NCBI GenBank assembly: GCA_902472225.1
Contig: CABRNB010000002.1
Coordinates: forward strand, 9,820 to 73,819
Length of the DNA stretch: 64,000 nucleotides
Source of the DNA: Caccousia sp900752115
GTDB lineage: Bacteria; Bacillota; Clostridia; Oscillospirales; Acutalibacteraceae
Direction of reading: 5' to 3'
A model generated the notes under the pieces. It made no database searches, was not told the DNA's origin, and was given only the letters and a program-made list of their open reading frames with translations. The position numbers were made by a program, and so were the translations under genes. Every line of letters starts with the position of its first letter. Position 1 is the first letter of the stretch. Of this stretch, positions 1-8,022 are shown piece after piece.

Positions 1-660
1 GTAGAATCGTTTCCAGAGCGCACGGTATTCTGCTTCCGTCCGGTTGGGCGGCGGCAGGGAAAGCTCGTCCATGGGGCAGAACTGCAGGTCGCCCGGACGG
101 TAGAGGAGAGCTTCCCGGTGTGTCTTGTCAAAGATCAGAAAGCGTTCGTCCGGCATACGCGAGCAGAAATGCTGTGCAAGCAATGGCAGAACATGGTTTT
201 TGGGCGTGATCACGGACACCAGTACGGAGCCGTATTCGGAGAAGCGGACGAAGCCGGAAAGCAGATGGGATTCATTCTTGAGAAACCGTACGGCTTTGAC
301 CAGGGAGGAGAGGTCCTCGTCCGCCAGAAAATTCATAATGCTTCCGCCCTTCCGGAACCCCTCCTGCAATACGCGCAGAAGGGGGAGTTCCTTTTCCGGC
401 ATACAGGTCAGGAATGCGCAGCGGGTCAGGTCAGCCGCCGACGGAGAGATGCGCGCCGGAAGGGAGCGCCAGACGCGGGACGCTCTTTCGGGATCGGTTT
501 CGATCTGTTTTTCCGGATACAAACTGTAAGGACCGTCCTGCGGAAGAATGGCCGCGGGCGTTTCTTTTTTGAGAAAGCTTTCAAAGACGCAGCAGAGAAA
601 GCCGTCGAAGCTGCCGTCATAGCGATAGGCCTTAGGCGAGGAGGGAAAGCGGGCTCTCAT
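1..660 (-). CDS. DUF4130-type DNA metabolism protein (TIGR03915-like), 3' end cut by window
   Basis: The frame is open from an ATG at 660 to the window edge, so only the N-terminal ~220 residues are visible. An AAAGGAG site lies just before the ATG. The N-terminus contains YRYDGSFDGFLCCVFESF, which I recognise as the opening of the family annotated as a probable DNA metabolism protein that travels with a radical SAM partner. The C-terminal part, sometimes a uracil-DNA-glycosylase-like domain in this family, is outside the window. It overlaps the upstream radical SAM gene by 29 bases, so the two are co-transcribed and probably translationally coupled. The role in DNA repair is a family-level inference; no catalytic residue can be assigned here. 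Confidence 0.8.
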   Translation of the reverse strand, partial: MRARFPSSPKAYRYDGSFDGFLCCVFESFLKKETPAAILPQDGPYSLYPEKQIETDPERASRVWRSLPARISPSAADLTRCAFLTCMPEKELPLLRVLQEGFRKGGSIMNFLADEDLSSLVKAVRFLKNESHLLSGFVRFSEYGSVLVSVITPKNHVLPLLAQHFCSRMPDERFLIFDKTHREALLYRPGDLQFCPMDELSLPPPNRTEAEYRALWKRFY

Positions 661-1954
661 GGAAATTCTCCTTTCCGGAAGACAGCGAAGGGACGGACGG
701 TGAGTGGAAGAAGGACAGCTGCTCTGCAGGTTCCTTCATCAGAGCCAGTCCCTCCGGCTCCGCCAGAGCGCGCAGAGCGCTTTCCGGCGTTACCCGAAGT
801 CCTGGAATCATTTTGCCTCGGCATGTCAGAAAATACTGAGCCCGCTTGAGGACGACGCCGATCTTTTTGAGCGCGGCAAAGTCAAGCGAGCCTGCCCGGC
901 GTGCGATCAGAATCCGCTTTGCACTGCGGACCCCAATGCCCGGCACCCGCAGCAGCTCCTCGTACGATGCGTGGTTGACCTCAAGGGGAAAAGTGTCCAT
1001 GTGGCGCAGTGCCCAGCCGCATTTCGGATCGACGAGAGGGTTGAGTTCCGGATGCTCGTCGTCCAGAAGTTCGTCCGCCCGGAAGCCGTAGAAGCGCAGC
1101 AGCCAATCGGCCTGATACAGCCGGTGTTCGCGCAAAAGGGGAGGCTTCGTTCCCGGCGGCGGCAGCAGAGCGTTTTCCGTGACGGGCATATAGGCGGAGT
1201 AAAAGACGCGCTTGAGACCGTATTTCTTGTACAGGCCCTCCGCGAGGGAGATGATATGCCTGTCACTGTCCGGTGTCGCGCCGATGATCATCTGTGTGCT
1301 TTGGCCGGCGGGAGCAAAGCGCGGCGCATGGTGGTAAACCGCAAGCTCGTGACGGCTTTCCTCGATCCGGCCGGAGATGTAGCCCATGGGCCGCAGAATG
1401 GACGTTTTGCTTTTATCCGGTGCAAGCAGCCGCAGACCCTCCTGTGTGGGGAGCTCGATATTGACGCTCATGCGGTCGGCCAAAAGGCCGAGCCGTTCAA
1501 TCAGCCGGGGATCAGCTCCCGGAATCGCCTTGGCATGGATGTATCCGCCGAAGCGGTAACGGCCGCGCAGAAGCTCCAGCGTACGGATCATCTGTTCGCA
1601 GGTGTAGTCGGGATTGCGCAGGACGCCGCTGCTCAGAAACAATCCCTCAATATAGTTGCGCCGGTAAAAGCCAATGGTCAGCTCCGCAAGCTCCTCCGGC
1701 GTAAAAGTGGCGCGCGGCGTGTCCCGCGATACGCGGTTGACACAGTACTGACAATTGTACACGCAGCTGTTTGAGAGAAGTACCTTCAGCAGCGAGATAC
1801 ATCGTCCGTCCGCAGCGAAGCTATGACAGATCCCGCAGGCGGTAGCGTTGCCGAGCGACCCGGGGACCGCCGAACGGCTCGAACCGCTTGAGGTGCAGGC
1901 CGCGTCGTATTTTGCCGCGTCCGTGAGGATGGTGAGTTTCTCCAGTACTGTCAT
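632..1954 (-). CDS. putative DNA modification/repair radical SAM protein (TIGR03916-like)
   Basis: The 440-residue product carries the radical SAM cluster motif CVYNCQYC (Cys64, Cys68, Cys71), with extra cysteines at about 40-52. Near residues 330-350 is a helix-hairpin-helix DNA-binding segment (VPGIGVRSAKRIL). This arrangement matches the family called putative DNA modification/repair radical SAM protein, whose chemistry is not established. The next gene, overlapping its end, is the usual partner. The start ATG follows a GAAGG site. The promoter upstream carries LexA-like boxes, which supports an SOS role. Family assignment is firm; the reaction is unknown. Confidence 0.88.
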   Translation of the reverse strand: MTVLEKLTILTDAAKYDAACTSSGSSRSAVPGSLGNATACGICHSFAADGRCISLLKVLLSNSCVYNCQYCVNRVSRDTPRATFTPEELAELTIGFYRRNYIEGLFLSSGVLRNPDYTCEQMIRTLELLRGRYRFGGYIHAKAIPGADPRLIERLGLLADRMSVNIELPTQEGLRLLAPDKSKTSILRPMGYISGRIEESRHELAVYHHAPRFAPAGQSTQMIIGATPDSDRHIISLAEGLYKKYGLKRVFYSAYMPVTENALLPPPGTKPPLLREHRLYQADWLLRFYGFRADELLDDEHPELNPLVDPKCGWALRHMDTFPLEVNHASYEELLRVPGIGVRSAKRILIARRAGSLDFAALKKIGVVLKRAQYFLTCRGKMIPGLRVTPESALRALAEPEGLALMKEPAEQLSFFHSPSVPSLSSGKENFHESPLSLLA

Positions 1955-1970
1955 GTCCCAACCTTCTCTC

Positions 1971-2019
1971 TAAACATATGTTCTGATATAATCATACACA
2001 TGTTCGATTGAAAAGTCAA
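1971..2019 (-). promoter_or_regulatory. promoter with LexA-like (SOS) boxes for the DNA-repair pair
   Basis: On the minus strand, TTGACT (2014-2019) and TATGAT (1991-1996) are separated by 17 bases. AGAACATATGTTTA (1971-1984) is a near-match to the Gram-positive LexA box CGAAC-N4-GTTCG and lies just after the -10. A second half-type site CGAACATGTGTATG (1993-2006) lies between -35 and -10. Both would block RNA polymerase when bound. Confidence 0.7.
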
Positions 2020-2029
2020 CAAGAAAAGA

Positions 2030-2148
2030 GTGGAAAAGAAAAAGCCGCCGGGGTTTTACTCAAGCTTTTTCCTGACGATTTTTCACAAGGCCGCAAGATT
2101 CCCCTTTTCTGCCATCAACCTTTTTCGATAAGCTTGATTCTTTTCCAC
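2030..2148. repeat. long interrupted inverted repeat
   Basis: GTGGAAAAGAA (2030-2040) and TCAAGCTT (2060-2067) are mirrored by AAGCTTGA (2130-2137) followed directly by TTCTTTTCCAC (2138-2148). The right arm is continuous and the left arm is split by about 19 bases. No coding potential is evident. It sits between the promoter of the repair pair and the end of the kinase gene. Confidence 0.5.
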
Positions 2149-2262
2149 CCTTTTTAACGAAAAGCGTTGTCGCGGTTTGCCGGAAAACGCAGGTTCACAG
2201 ATTCTCCCGAACCATCCGATACGGGAACAATTGCGAAGTTCGAAAATTTATGAGGCCTTCCC

Positions 2263-2286
2263 AAACCGCAGAAATTCAAGCGGTTT
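2263..2286 (-). terminator. probable terminator after the PfkB-family kinase
   Basis: AAACCGC and GCGGTTT form a stem with a 10-base loop a short distance past the kinase stop codon. The T-tract on the minus strand is short, so strength is uncertain. Confidence 0.4.
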
Positions 2287-2301
2287 TCTAATGAAAAAGC
2301 G

Positions 2302-3240
2302 TCAGAAGGTAAGCGGTTTTACCGGGATCTGCGGAAGGAAACGAAGGAAGTCCTTTTGCGTGCACAGCAGGGTTCCGGGGCGCTCCAGTGAGCCTTGGGC
2401 GGCAGCTACGGCGGAACGCAGCAGCTGCTCAGGAGCATCGCTGTTGAGCAAGCCCAGACAGAGCCCGGCTACCATGGAATCACCGGCTCCCTGTACCCCT
2501 CTGATGGAGACGGGAGAGCCGGGGGTATGCCATGCCGCGTCGGCACTGACGAGCATCGCGCCGTCCGCTCCCATGGAGAGGCAGACATACGAAACGCCAT
2601 ACTCGCGGACGATCGAGCGGCAGACTCCGGCAAGTGCGGGAAGGCCGGAGACGGAAACACCGAAGCTTTCCCGCAGCTCATCGAGGTTCGGTTTGATCAG
2701 CACAGGATGCGCCTTTAACCCTTCGAGCAGAAGCGGACCGCTCGCGTCGAGCACAACGGGAACGCCGGATTCCGATGCGGCGAGAGCGAGCGTCTGATAA
2801 AAGTCCGCGGGAACGCCGGGCGGAACGCTGCCGCTCAGGACAAGAAGGCTTGCGCCTGAAAGGCGGCGGCGCGCCAAAGCGAGAAAGCAGGTAAGCTGTT
2901 CCTCCGTCAGAGGGCTTCCTTTCTCGTTGCATTCCGTCATAACGCCGCAAGAGCGGTCGAGGAGCTTGAGGTTGGTGCGCAAAGAGCCGGGAACATGCAG
3001 AAAATCATAGGCAATTCCCTGACGTTCGAGTACGGACTCGAGCAGACCTGCGTTTTCCTCACGCGAGACGCCGAGGCAGAGCGTTTCCGCACCCAGCTCA
3101 TGCAGAACAGTGCTGACGTTAACGCCCTTGCCGCTCGGATCGTGGCGGGAGCTCAGAACGCGGTTGGTACCGCCGGGAACAAGACGCTCCACCTCGGCGG
3201 TGTGATCGATGCAGGGGTTGAGCGTGACGGTCAGAATCAA
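2302..3240 (-). CDS. 1-phosphofructokinase-family hexose kinase (PfkB family)
   Basis: A 312-residue sugar kinase of the ribokinase/PfkB fold, the usual length for 1-phosphofructokinase, tagatose-6-phosphate kinase and minor 6-phosphofructokinases. The N-terminus ILTVTLNPCID and the anion-hole/catalytic segment GVQGAGDSMVAG are diagnostic. GGTNRVLSSRHDPSGKGVNVS is the substrate-binding stretch. The start is a TTG (3238-3240) placed 7 bases after AAAGGAGG; an upstream in-frame ATG at 3450 would add about 70 non-homologous residues with no ribosome site. No PTS gene is adjacent, so the sugar phosphate used cannot be assigned. It catalyses ATP-dependent phosphorylation in cytosolic sugar catabolism. 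Confidence 0.88.
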   Translation of the reverse strand: MILTVTLNPCIDHTAEVERLVPGGTNRVLSSRHDPSGKGVNVSTVLHELGAETLCLGVSREENAGLLESVLERQGIAYDFLHVPGSLRTNLKLLDRSCGVMTECNEKGSPLTEEQLTCFLALARRRLSGASLLVLSGSVPPGVPADFYQTLALAASESGVPVVLDASGPLLLEGLKAHPVLIKPNLDELRESFGVSVSGLPALAGVCRSIVREYGVSYVCLSMGADGAMLVSADAAWHTPGSPVSIRGVQGAGDSMVAGLCLGLLNSDAPEQLLRSAVAAAQGSLERPGTLLCTQKDFLRFLPQIPVKPLTF

Positions 3241-3417
3241 AATGGTACCTCCTTTACAGAAAAGGCAGCGGGACTTCGGTGCTAAGGTCTGCCGGAAACA
3301 CAACCGGGCTGCACAATATGAAGTCCTGATTATGGGACAGAAAATTTCGTATGATAAAGCCATCGAAAGCAAAGAACGCGGGGGAAGTTCTCCCGACAAA
3401 AACGGAGGTGCCGGTCG

Positions 3418-3540
3418 ATGGATTACAAAATTATCGCAGTAAACGGACATGTTGAGGTACTCGACAGAAAGGGGAATTTCCTGTTTTCCGCCGACACCGA
3501 GCAGGAAGCGGAGCAGGATCTGAGAGAACTCTGCGCCTGA
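3418..3540 (+). CDS. 40-residue conserved-looking small protein
   Basis: An ATG at 3418 preceded by ACGGAGGTG opens a 40-residue frame ending in TGA at 3540 and followed at once by a strong terminator, which supports a real gene. The peptide begins MDYKIIAVNGHVEVLD and continues with FSADTEQEAEQDLREL. It is acidic, has no membrane segment and no cysteine apart from one near the C-terminus. It resembles small clostridial proteins with an NGH...FSADTE...A...L pattern, whose function I do not know. It is divergent from the kinase gene. Confidence 0.65.
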   Translation: MDYKIIAVNGHVEVLDRKGNFLFSADTEQEAEQDLRELCA

Positions 3541-3554
3541 AGACAGAAAAAGTG

Positions 3555-3581
3555 GGGGAGCCGCAAAGGCTCCCCTTTTTT
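3555..3581 (+). terminator. intrinsic terminator
   Basis: GGGGAGCC-GCAAA-GGCTCCCC is a perfect 8-bp stem followed by TTTTTT, directly after the small gene. A-rich sequence on the other side may let it work from the left-going operon too. Confidence 0.9.
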
Positions 3582-3603
3582 CTGTAAGGACGGATACGGC
3601 CGG

Positions 3604-5043
3604 TTATCCCTTTTTCAGAACACGCACAAAGAATTCTGCGGCACGGCCAATCTTTTCCACCGGTACGCGCTCGTTCAGGCCGTGGATACAGCCCCGCTCC
3701 TCTTTCGAGAGCTCCATCGCGGAAAAACGAAACACATTGTCAGAAATTTGGCAGAAATGGCGGGAGTCGCTGCACGCGACCATCATATACGGAGAGACGA
3801 TCGCCTCCGGCCATGTCTCCCGCACGGCGGCGCGAAGACGTTCCCATTCCGGGGTTTCGGTCGGGGAAATGGGGGAGGGATCCGTGCCCTGAATCCGGCG
3901 CAGGCTGACGTCCGCGTCGCCTATGGTGCGCCGCAAATACGTCTCCGCCGTCTCCATCGTGTCGCGCGGCGAAAGGCGCAGATTGGCTGTCATGTGCGCC
4001 TCGGTGGGAATCGCGTTGGCGGCGCGGCTGCCCTCCATCATGGTGAAGCAGCACGTTGTGCGCATCAGCGCGTTCATCTCGCCGCCGGACTTTGTGCAGA
4101 TGAGCTTGAGCAGCGGCAGGAAGCACCACAGGTTCGCAAAGATTAGGCGCATCGCGAAGGTGGAGTGACGGCCCAATGTGTCGAACATCTCCGCGGCTGC
4201 GGGAGTGAGTGCGGCGGGGAAGGGGTGCTTCTCCAGCTGCGTCACCGCACGGCACAGAGCCGCAACGGGCGTTTTCGGGGGGGGAGCGGAGGTATGGCCG
4301 CCCTTGCTCTTCATTGAGAGCTCGACGTCCATCTGCCCCTTTTCGCAGGTGCCGATGACCGCCGTCTTGGGTTTGACGCCGGGGAACGCGCCCTCGACCA
4401 CAGCGCCGCCTTCGTCGAGTACGAAGGCCGGTTTTACGCCGCGGCGGCGCAGTTCCTCCACAATGGCGGGGGCGCTTTTGCCCATAATCTCCTCATCGCC
4501 GGAGAAGGAGAGGTAAACGTCGTGCTCCGGTACGAAGCCCTCGGTGAGAAGGGACTCCGCAGCCTCCAAAATGCCGCAGAGAGTGCCTTTCGTGTCCAGC
4601 GTGCCGCGTCCCCACAAAACGCCGTTTTCATCGGTCTCGCCGCAGAAGGGATCGCGCTGCCATGCGGAGAGATCACCCGGCGGCACAACGTCGTAATGCG
4701 CCATGAGCACGGTGGGAGCTTCGGCGCTCTTGCCCTTCCAGTGGTAGAGGATACCGCTTGGGCCGATCCGCTCGCGCGGACATGTTTGAGTGACAAGAGG
4801 GTAGAGCTCGCAGAGGAGGGCGCGGAAGCGTTCAAATTCCGCTTCATCGACGCTTGCCTTCTCGCGGCTGGAGACTGTTTTAACCCGCACCATGCGGGCC
4901 AGATGCTCTGCCGCTTTGTCGTAGTCGATCCCTGTTTGTTCCGGTTCAGGAGCTTTTTCATCCCTGGGACGGAACAGTGCGGTGCGGATCAGAAGTACCG
5001 CGAGAAACAGGAGGACAAGAGCGAGAAGGATCCAGCCGATCAC
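3604..5043 (-). CDS. M20-family metallopeptidase with N-terminal membrane anchor
   Basis: The product is 479 residues. Residues 2-20 form one hydrophobic membrane segment, then an M20 zinc peptidase domain follows. Metal ligands and catalytic residues are visible: HYD at 116-118, D150 in GRGTLDTKG, and the E-E pair in SFSGDEEIMG at about 184-185. Length and layout resemble the PM20D1/carboxypeptidase S branch, which splits or forms N-acyl amino acids and dipeptides. The start is a GTG (5041-5043) placed one base past the stop of the upstream membrane gene, using AAAGGA inside that gene. It is the last gene of the pepC operon, which points to peptide processing; the substrate is not defined. 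Confidence 0.85.
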   Translation of the reverse strand: MIGWILLALVLLFLAVLLIRTALFRPRDEKAPEPEQTGIDYDKAAEHLARMVRVKTVSSREKASVDEAEFERFRALLCELYPLVTQTCPRERIGPSGILYHWKGKSAEAPTVLMAHYDVVPPGDLSAWQRDPFCGETDENGVLWGRGTLDTKGTLCGILEAAESLLTEGFVPEHDVYLSFSGDEEIMGKSAPAIVEELRRRGVKPAFVLDEGGAVVEGAFPGVKPKTAVIGTCEKGQMDVELSMKSKGGHTSAPPPKTPVAALCRAVTQLEKHPFPAALTPAAAEMFDTLGRHSTFAMRLIFANLWCFLPLLKLICTKSGGEMNALMRTTCCFTMMEGSRAANAIPTEAHMTANLRLSPRDTMETAETYLRRTIGDADVSLRRIQGTDPSPISPTETPEWERLRAAVRETWPEAIVSPYMMVACSDSRHFCQISDNVFRFSAMELSKEERGCIHGLNERVPVEKIGRAAEFFVRVLKKG

Positions 5044-5044
5044 T

Positions 5045-5707
5045 TTACACCAATCCTTTCTTGTACAGGAGGCGGGCCACGCCGATGGCAATGAGCGCGC
5101 CGACGGGAACCAGCACACTGACCGACGAGGCGAGCGACGGCACCGCAATGAACAGGCCAATCATGACAACGAGAGGCGCAATTGCAAGCTTCCAGTTCTT
5201 TGCAATATACACGACGCCGAGACCGCCGAACAGTGCGGGCAGGATCATTTTGAAAGCGGGCTGCAGCACGGGGGAGTTCAAAATGGGAGCCATCTGCGTG
5301 AACAGAAGGACGCCTGCGCCAAGGATGATCGTCGTGACAATGGATGTTGTCGCGATGGCGATGGTGGAAATGACCTCGCCTTCTTCGCTGCCGGGCTTGA
5401 CCTTCGCGGCTTCCATCGCGTTGATGGCGGCGGGAGCCTTGAGGTTTGTGATGTTGCCCGTGACAAAAGCGAGATAGGTGCCGCCGCTGCCGAGCATCGG
5501 GGCGTAGGTGAAGACCTCGATGGAGCAGACCACCCAGTAAATCGGTGCGACGCCGAGCAGGCCGGCCAGCACGTCAATTGGGTTCGGCCAGACGCCGAAA
5601 TAAATGCACATCGAGATGGGGACGAGCAGCATCATAGCGAGGGCCGCAAGCATCCAGGCGCGGCCGTAAGCGTGCACCTGCACGCTGTATTCTTTCTGCG
5701 TTTTCAT
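5045..5707 (-). CDS. multi-pass membrane protein, partner of DUF5058-like protein
   Basis: The 220-residue product is very hydrophobic, with about five to six membrane segments and a short charged N-terminus. A motif YAPMLGSGGTYLAFVTGN sits near residues 70-90, and a soluble stretch near 100-115 contains KVKPGSEEGEV. A strong AAGGAGG precedes the ATG. It lies 15 bases after the DUF5058-like gene and couples to the M20 peptidase gene. I do not recognise a characterised homologue; databases sometimes name such proteins as channels without proof. Together with its neighbour it could form a two-subunit transporter for peptides or N-acyl amino acids, which is inference from context. Confidence 0.7.
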   Translation of the reverse strand: MKTQKEYSVQVHAYGRAWMLAALAMMLLVPISMCIYFGVWPNPIDVLAGLLGVAPIYWVVCSIEVFTYAPMLGSGGTYLAFVTGNITNLKAPAAINAMEAAKVKPGSEEGEVISTIAIATTSIVTTIILGAGVLLFTQMAPILNSPVLQPAFKMILPALFGGLGVVYIAKNWKLAIAPLVVMIGLFIAVPSLASSVSVLVPVGALIAIGVARLLYKKGLV

Positions 5708-5722
5708 GAAAAGTCCTCCTTC

Positions 5723-6454
5723 TCAGCTCCACAGCCCGGCGGGCAGCAGCTCAGCGGGCAGGAGATTGGCATACAGGATGGAGAGAGCCATCGCGCCGAG
5801 CATGCTGATGGGCAGCGCGAAGTTCTCAAGCCACTTGACCTTCTTCACCTTGACGAGGACGCCGCAGACGGCCATGATGGCCGCGGAGGTCAGAAGAGTC
5901 AGGATGGAGAGCAGGCCGTCGGAAATTCCCATACCGAGGAAGGCGGAGATCATGCCGAGGAACATGGCGGTCAGGAAAAGATCCCCCCAATGGCTGTCCT
6001 TTTGGCGCAGGCTGTGTACGCCGCCCTGGATCTTTTTGAGAAAGAGCGGAATGATGATCAGAGGCGTGATGCAGCCGAGCGTCATAACCCACGCGACCGT
6101 GTTGAAGGCAAGAGGACCGCTGACCGGCGCGGAAATGCTTTCGCCGAGGGCGTTGAGCGCCACGGTGGCGGCAGGAAGCTCGTAGGTGACGGCGCCGAGT
6201 ACGCTCAGCCGGATCCACGGCAAAGGAAGGCCCAGCGTGTTGGCGAGCGTAATGAGGCCGAGCAGGATGGAGACGGAGGGGAGAATGGCAAAAACGGCGC
6301 TCGAAGCGATGGTGCGCTTGACGACATTCCCGGCAATACCGAGTTCACGGCTGCGCCGGACCGCTTTCACAAGAAAATAGACGGATTGCGCAATGACAAA
6401 CAGCCCGACCAGCACGCCGAGCAGATACATAAAGCCGCTGTTCTTAAAATCCAT
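5723..6454 (-). CDS. DUF5058-like multi-pass membrane protein
   Basis: The product is 243 residues with about six predicted membrane segments and basic connecting loops (VKAVRRSRELG near residue 30, KKIQGGVHSLRQKDSHWGD near 140). The N-terminus MDFKNSGFMYLLGVLVG matches my memory of DUF5058. The start follows GAGGAGGGG. It is the second gene of the operon starting with pepC and is followed closely by another membrane protein and a membrane-anchored M20 peptidase. No transport motif is evident, so a role in substrate export or import is an inference from gene order. Confidence 0.7.
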   Translation of the reverse strand: MDFKNSGFMYLLGVLVGLFVIAQSVYFLVKAVRRSRELGIAGNVVKRTIASSAVFAILPSVSILLGLITLANTLGLPLPWIRLSVLGAVTYELPAATVALNALGESISAPVSGPLAFNTVAWVMTLGCITPLIIIPLFLKKIQGGVHSLRQKDSHWGDLFLTAMFLGMISAFLGMGISDGLLSILTLLTSAAIMAVCGVLVKVKKVKWLENFALPISMLGAMALSILYANLLPAELLPAGLWS

Positions 6455-6470
6455 GTATGCCCCTCCTCAC

Positions 6471-7811
6471 TCAGCGATCCGCAAGGGTCCCCATCGGATC
6501 CCACGGCGTCAGGTGATTTGGGTCCGCGTCAAAAGCCTCCCGCTGTGCGTCCGAAAGGTATTCTCTGCGGATCACAGCCTGATAGACATAACGGTTAAAC
6601 CAGTCGGCGCTCATCAGATAATAGCCCTTCTCGCCGTTTTCGTCGCTCCAGCTGTTCTGAATTTTCCAGCGCACCGGCGCGCCGTTCTCATCAAGCTCCA
6701 CGCCTGTAATCACCATGGCATGGTTCATTGCACTCTCCCGGTAGTCGAGCATGTCGCCTTTTTCCATCGAGAAATCCATTTCAAAGGCGGACGCATAGTC
6801 AAAGGCCTTCGAGTCCCAGATGCCGCGCTTGCGGTCACCGCACTTGCCCACGTCGCTGCCGAACCATACAAGACGGCCATCCTGCAGCTGACGAATGACC
6901 AGAGAAACAAGCTCCTCCATCGGCAGATTGAGGTAACGGACATCGCGCCCTCCGACGACATTACCGAGATAATCGACCGTGTAGGAACGGTAGAACGGCT
7001 TGTCGGAGGTTGGGGAGTTGATCACGCTCACATAGTCGCCGAGCGGCAGTCCGACGTATTTTTCATAGAAGTCCTTCGGCGTAAGGCTGCGGTCCATATG
7101 ATATTGCTTGTCCTTGTCCGTCCAGCAGAAGTCGAAGCTGGCCGGGGGCTCGCCCAGGCAGGTGCACAGCAGAGAATAGATTTCGCGCAGCATCGCATCT
7201 TTTTCCGCATGCAGATCGTCTGTCCCATCGAGATGCAGCTTCTGCAAGCGGGCGGCAAACTGACGCAGCTTCGTGTTGAGCAGGCCGTTCATTGCAGCGG
7301 TGTGGCTGCTCTGGTATGTTTCGTCCATGGCCTCCTTGGGGACGACGCCGTACTTTTCAATGAGGCTCACAAACATGTCCCACTGGCCGCCGTCCTGCAC
7401 GCCTGTGCTCAGGATCCAGCACAGCGTTCTGTCGTCAATCGGGCAGTCAATCCGGTCAATCACAGACTCAAGAAAATAATTGGCCTTTTCAAACTTATCC
7501 CAGAATGCAATATAATTCTGCGAGAGCTCAAAACGGTCAAGATTGCACTTTTTTGCGACCTCTTCGCGCAGAAGATTTGCACCGGCGAAAATCCAGCAGC
7601 GCCCGCTGCGTTCCTGGTTTGTCACGGGCAGGGTCGGAATTTCCACAGAAAAATGGAACCGATCTTCACGCAGGCGGCGGTTGTCGAAGGTCACATCGGA
7701 AAGCTCCGTTTTGGCCAGCGCATTTGTCATCGCCCGGCGGGAGGGGCTGGTGTTGTAGCGGGCAGAGTACTCCGAAAGCTGCTTCATGCTGACGGATTCA
7801 GCGTGTTTCAT
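6471..7811 (-). CDS. pepC: aminopeptidase C / bleomycin-hydrolase-like C1B cysteine peptidase
   Basis: The product is 446 residues, the usual length of PepC. The papain-type active site is complete: Gln66 and Cys72 in NQERSGRCWIFAG, His in NHAMVITGVE near residue 370, and Asn in IQNSWSDENG shortly after. C1B enzymes form hexameric cytosolic barrels that trim N-terminal residues from peptides. The chosen ATG (7809-7811) follows GAGAGGAAG; an in-frame ATG 18 codons earlier has no site. It is the first gene of an operon with two membrane proteins and an M20 peptidase. Confidence 0.93.
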   Translation of the reverse strand: MKHAESVSMKQLSEYSARYNTSPSRRAMTNALAKTELSDVTFDNRRLREDRFHFSVEIPTLPVTNQERSGRCWIFAGANLLREEVAKKCNLDRFELSQNYIAFWDKFEKANYFLESVIDRIDCPIDDRTLCWILSTGVQDGGQWDMFVSLIEKYGVVPKEAMDETYQSSHTAAMNGLLNTKLRQFAARLQKLHLDGTDDLHAEKDAMLREIYSLLCTCLGEPPASFDFCWTDKDKQYHMDRSLTPKDFYEKYVGLPLGDYVSVINSPTSDKPFYRSYTVDYLGNVVGGRDVRYLNLPMEELVSLVIRQLQDGRLVWFGSDVGKCGDRKRGIWDSKAFDYASAFEMDFSMEKGDMLDYRESAMNHAMVITGVELDENGAPVRWKIQNSWSDENGEKGYYLMSADWFNRYVYQAVIRREYLSDAQREAFDADPNHLTPWDPMGTLADR

Positions 7812-7883
7812 GAAAAAAGACTTCCTCTCATCGTTCTTTTCCGCAGCGGCAAAAAACGGCGGCAAAGAATAAATTTTGATCCT

Positions 7884-7912
7884 ATTCTAGCAAAAAAACC
7901 ACAGAATTTCAA
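7884..7912 (-). promoter_or_regulatory. promoter of the pepC operon
   Basis: On the minus strand, TTGAAA (7907-7912) and TAGAAT (7884-7889) are separated by exactly 17 bases, about 70 bases ahead of the pepC start. Confidence 0.7.
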
Positions 7913-7943
7913 CGCAGTGTGGCGCAAACGGCAGGAAAGAGGG

Positions 7944-7972
7944 TTGACAAATAACCGTGTTATATCTATAAT
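7944..7972 (+). promoter_or_regulatory. consensus promoter of the GntR-ABC operon
   Basis: TTGACA (7944-7949), a 17-base spacer and TATAAT (7967-7972) give a perfect sigma-A type promoter. It overlaps the first of two operator-like repeats. Confidence 0.88.
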
Positions 7973-8007
7973 ACAGCTAGAAACCGTATTATAGATGTGA
8001 TACGGTT
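7953..8007 (+). promoter_or_regulatory. two operator-like repeats for the GntR regulator
   Basis: AACCGTAT (7982-7989) and ATACGGTT (8000-8007) form a perfect 8-bp dyad with a 10-base centre, downstream of the -10. A related copy, AACCGTGTTATA, begins at 7953 between -35 and -10. The regulator gene starts 15 bases later, so autoregulation is likely. Confidence 0.7.
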
Positions 8008-8022
8008 GAAGGGAGGTGCGGC

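Noticed and set aside
4982..6598. A 538-residue rightward open frame opposite the DUF5058 operon
   Set aside because: Its product is extremely rich in Asp, Glu, Gln, His and Arg, the mirror of hydrophobic membrane genes; the real genes lie on the minus strand.
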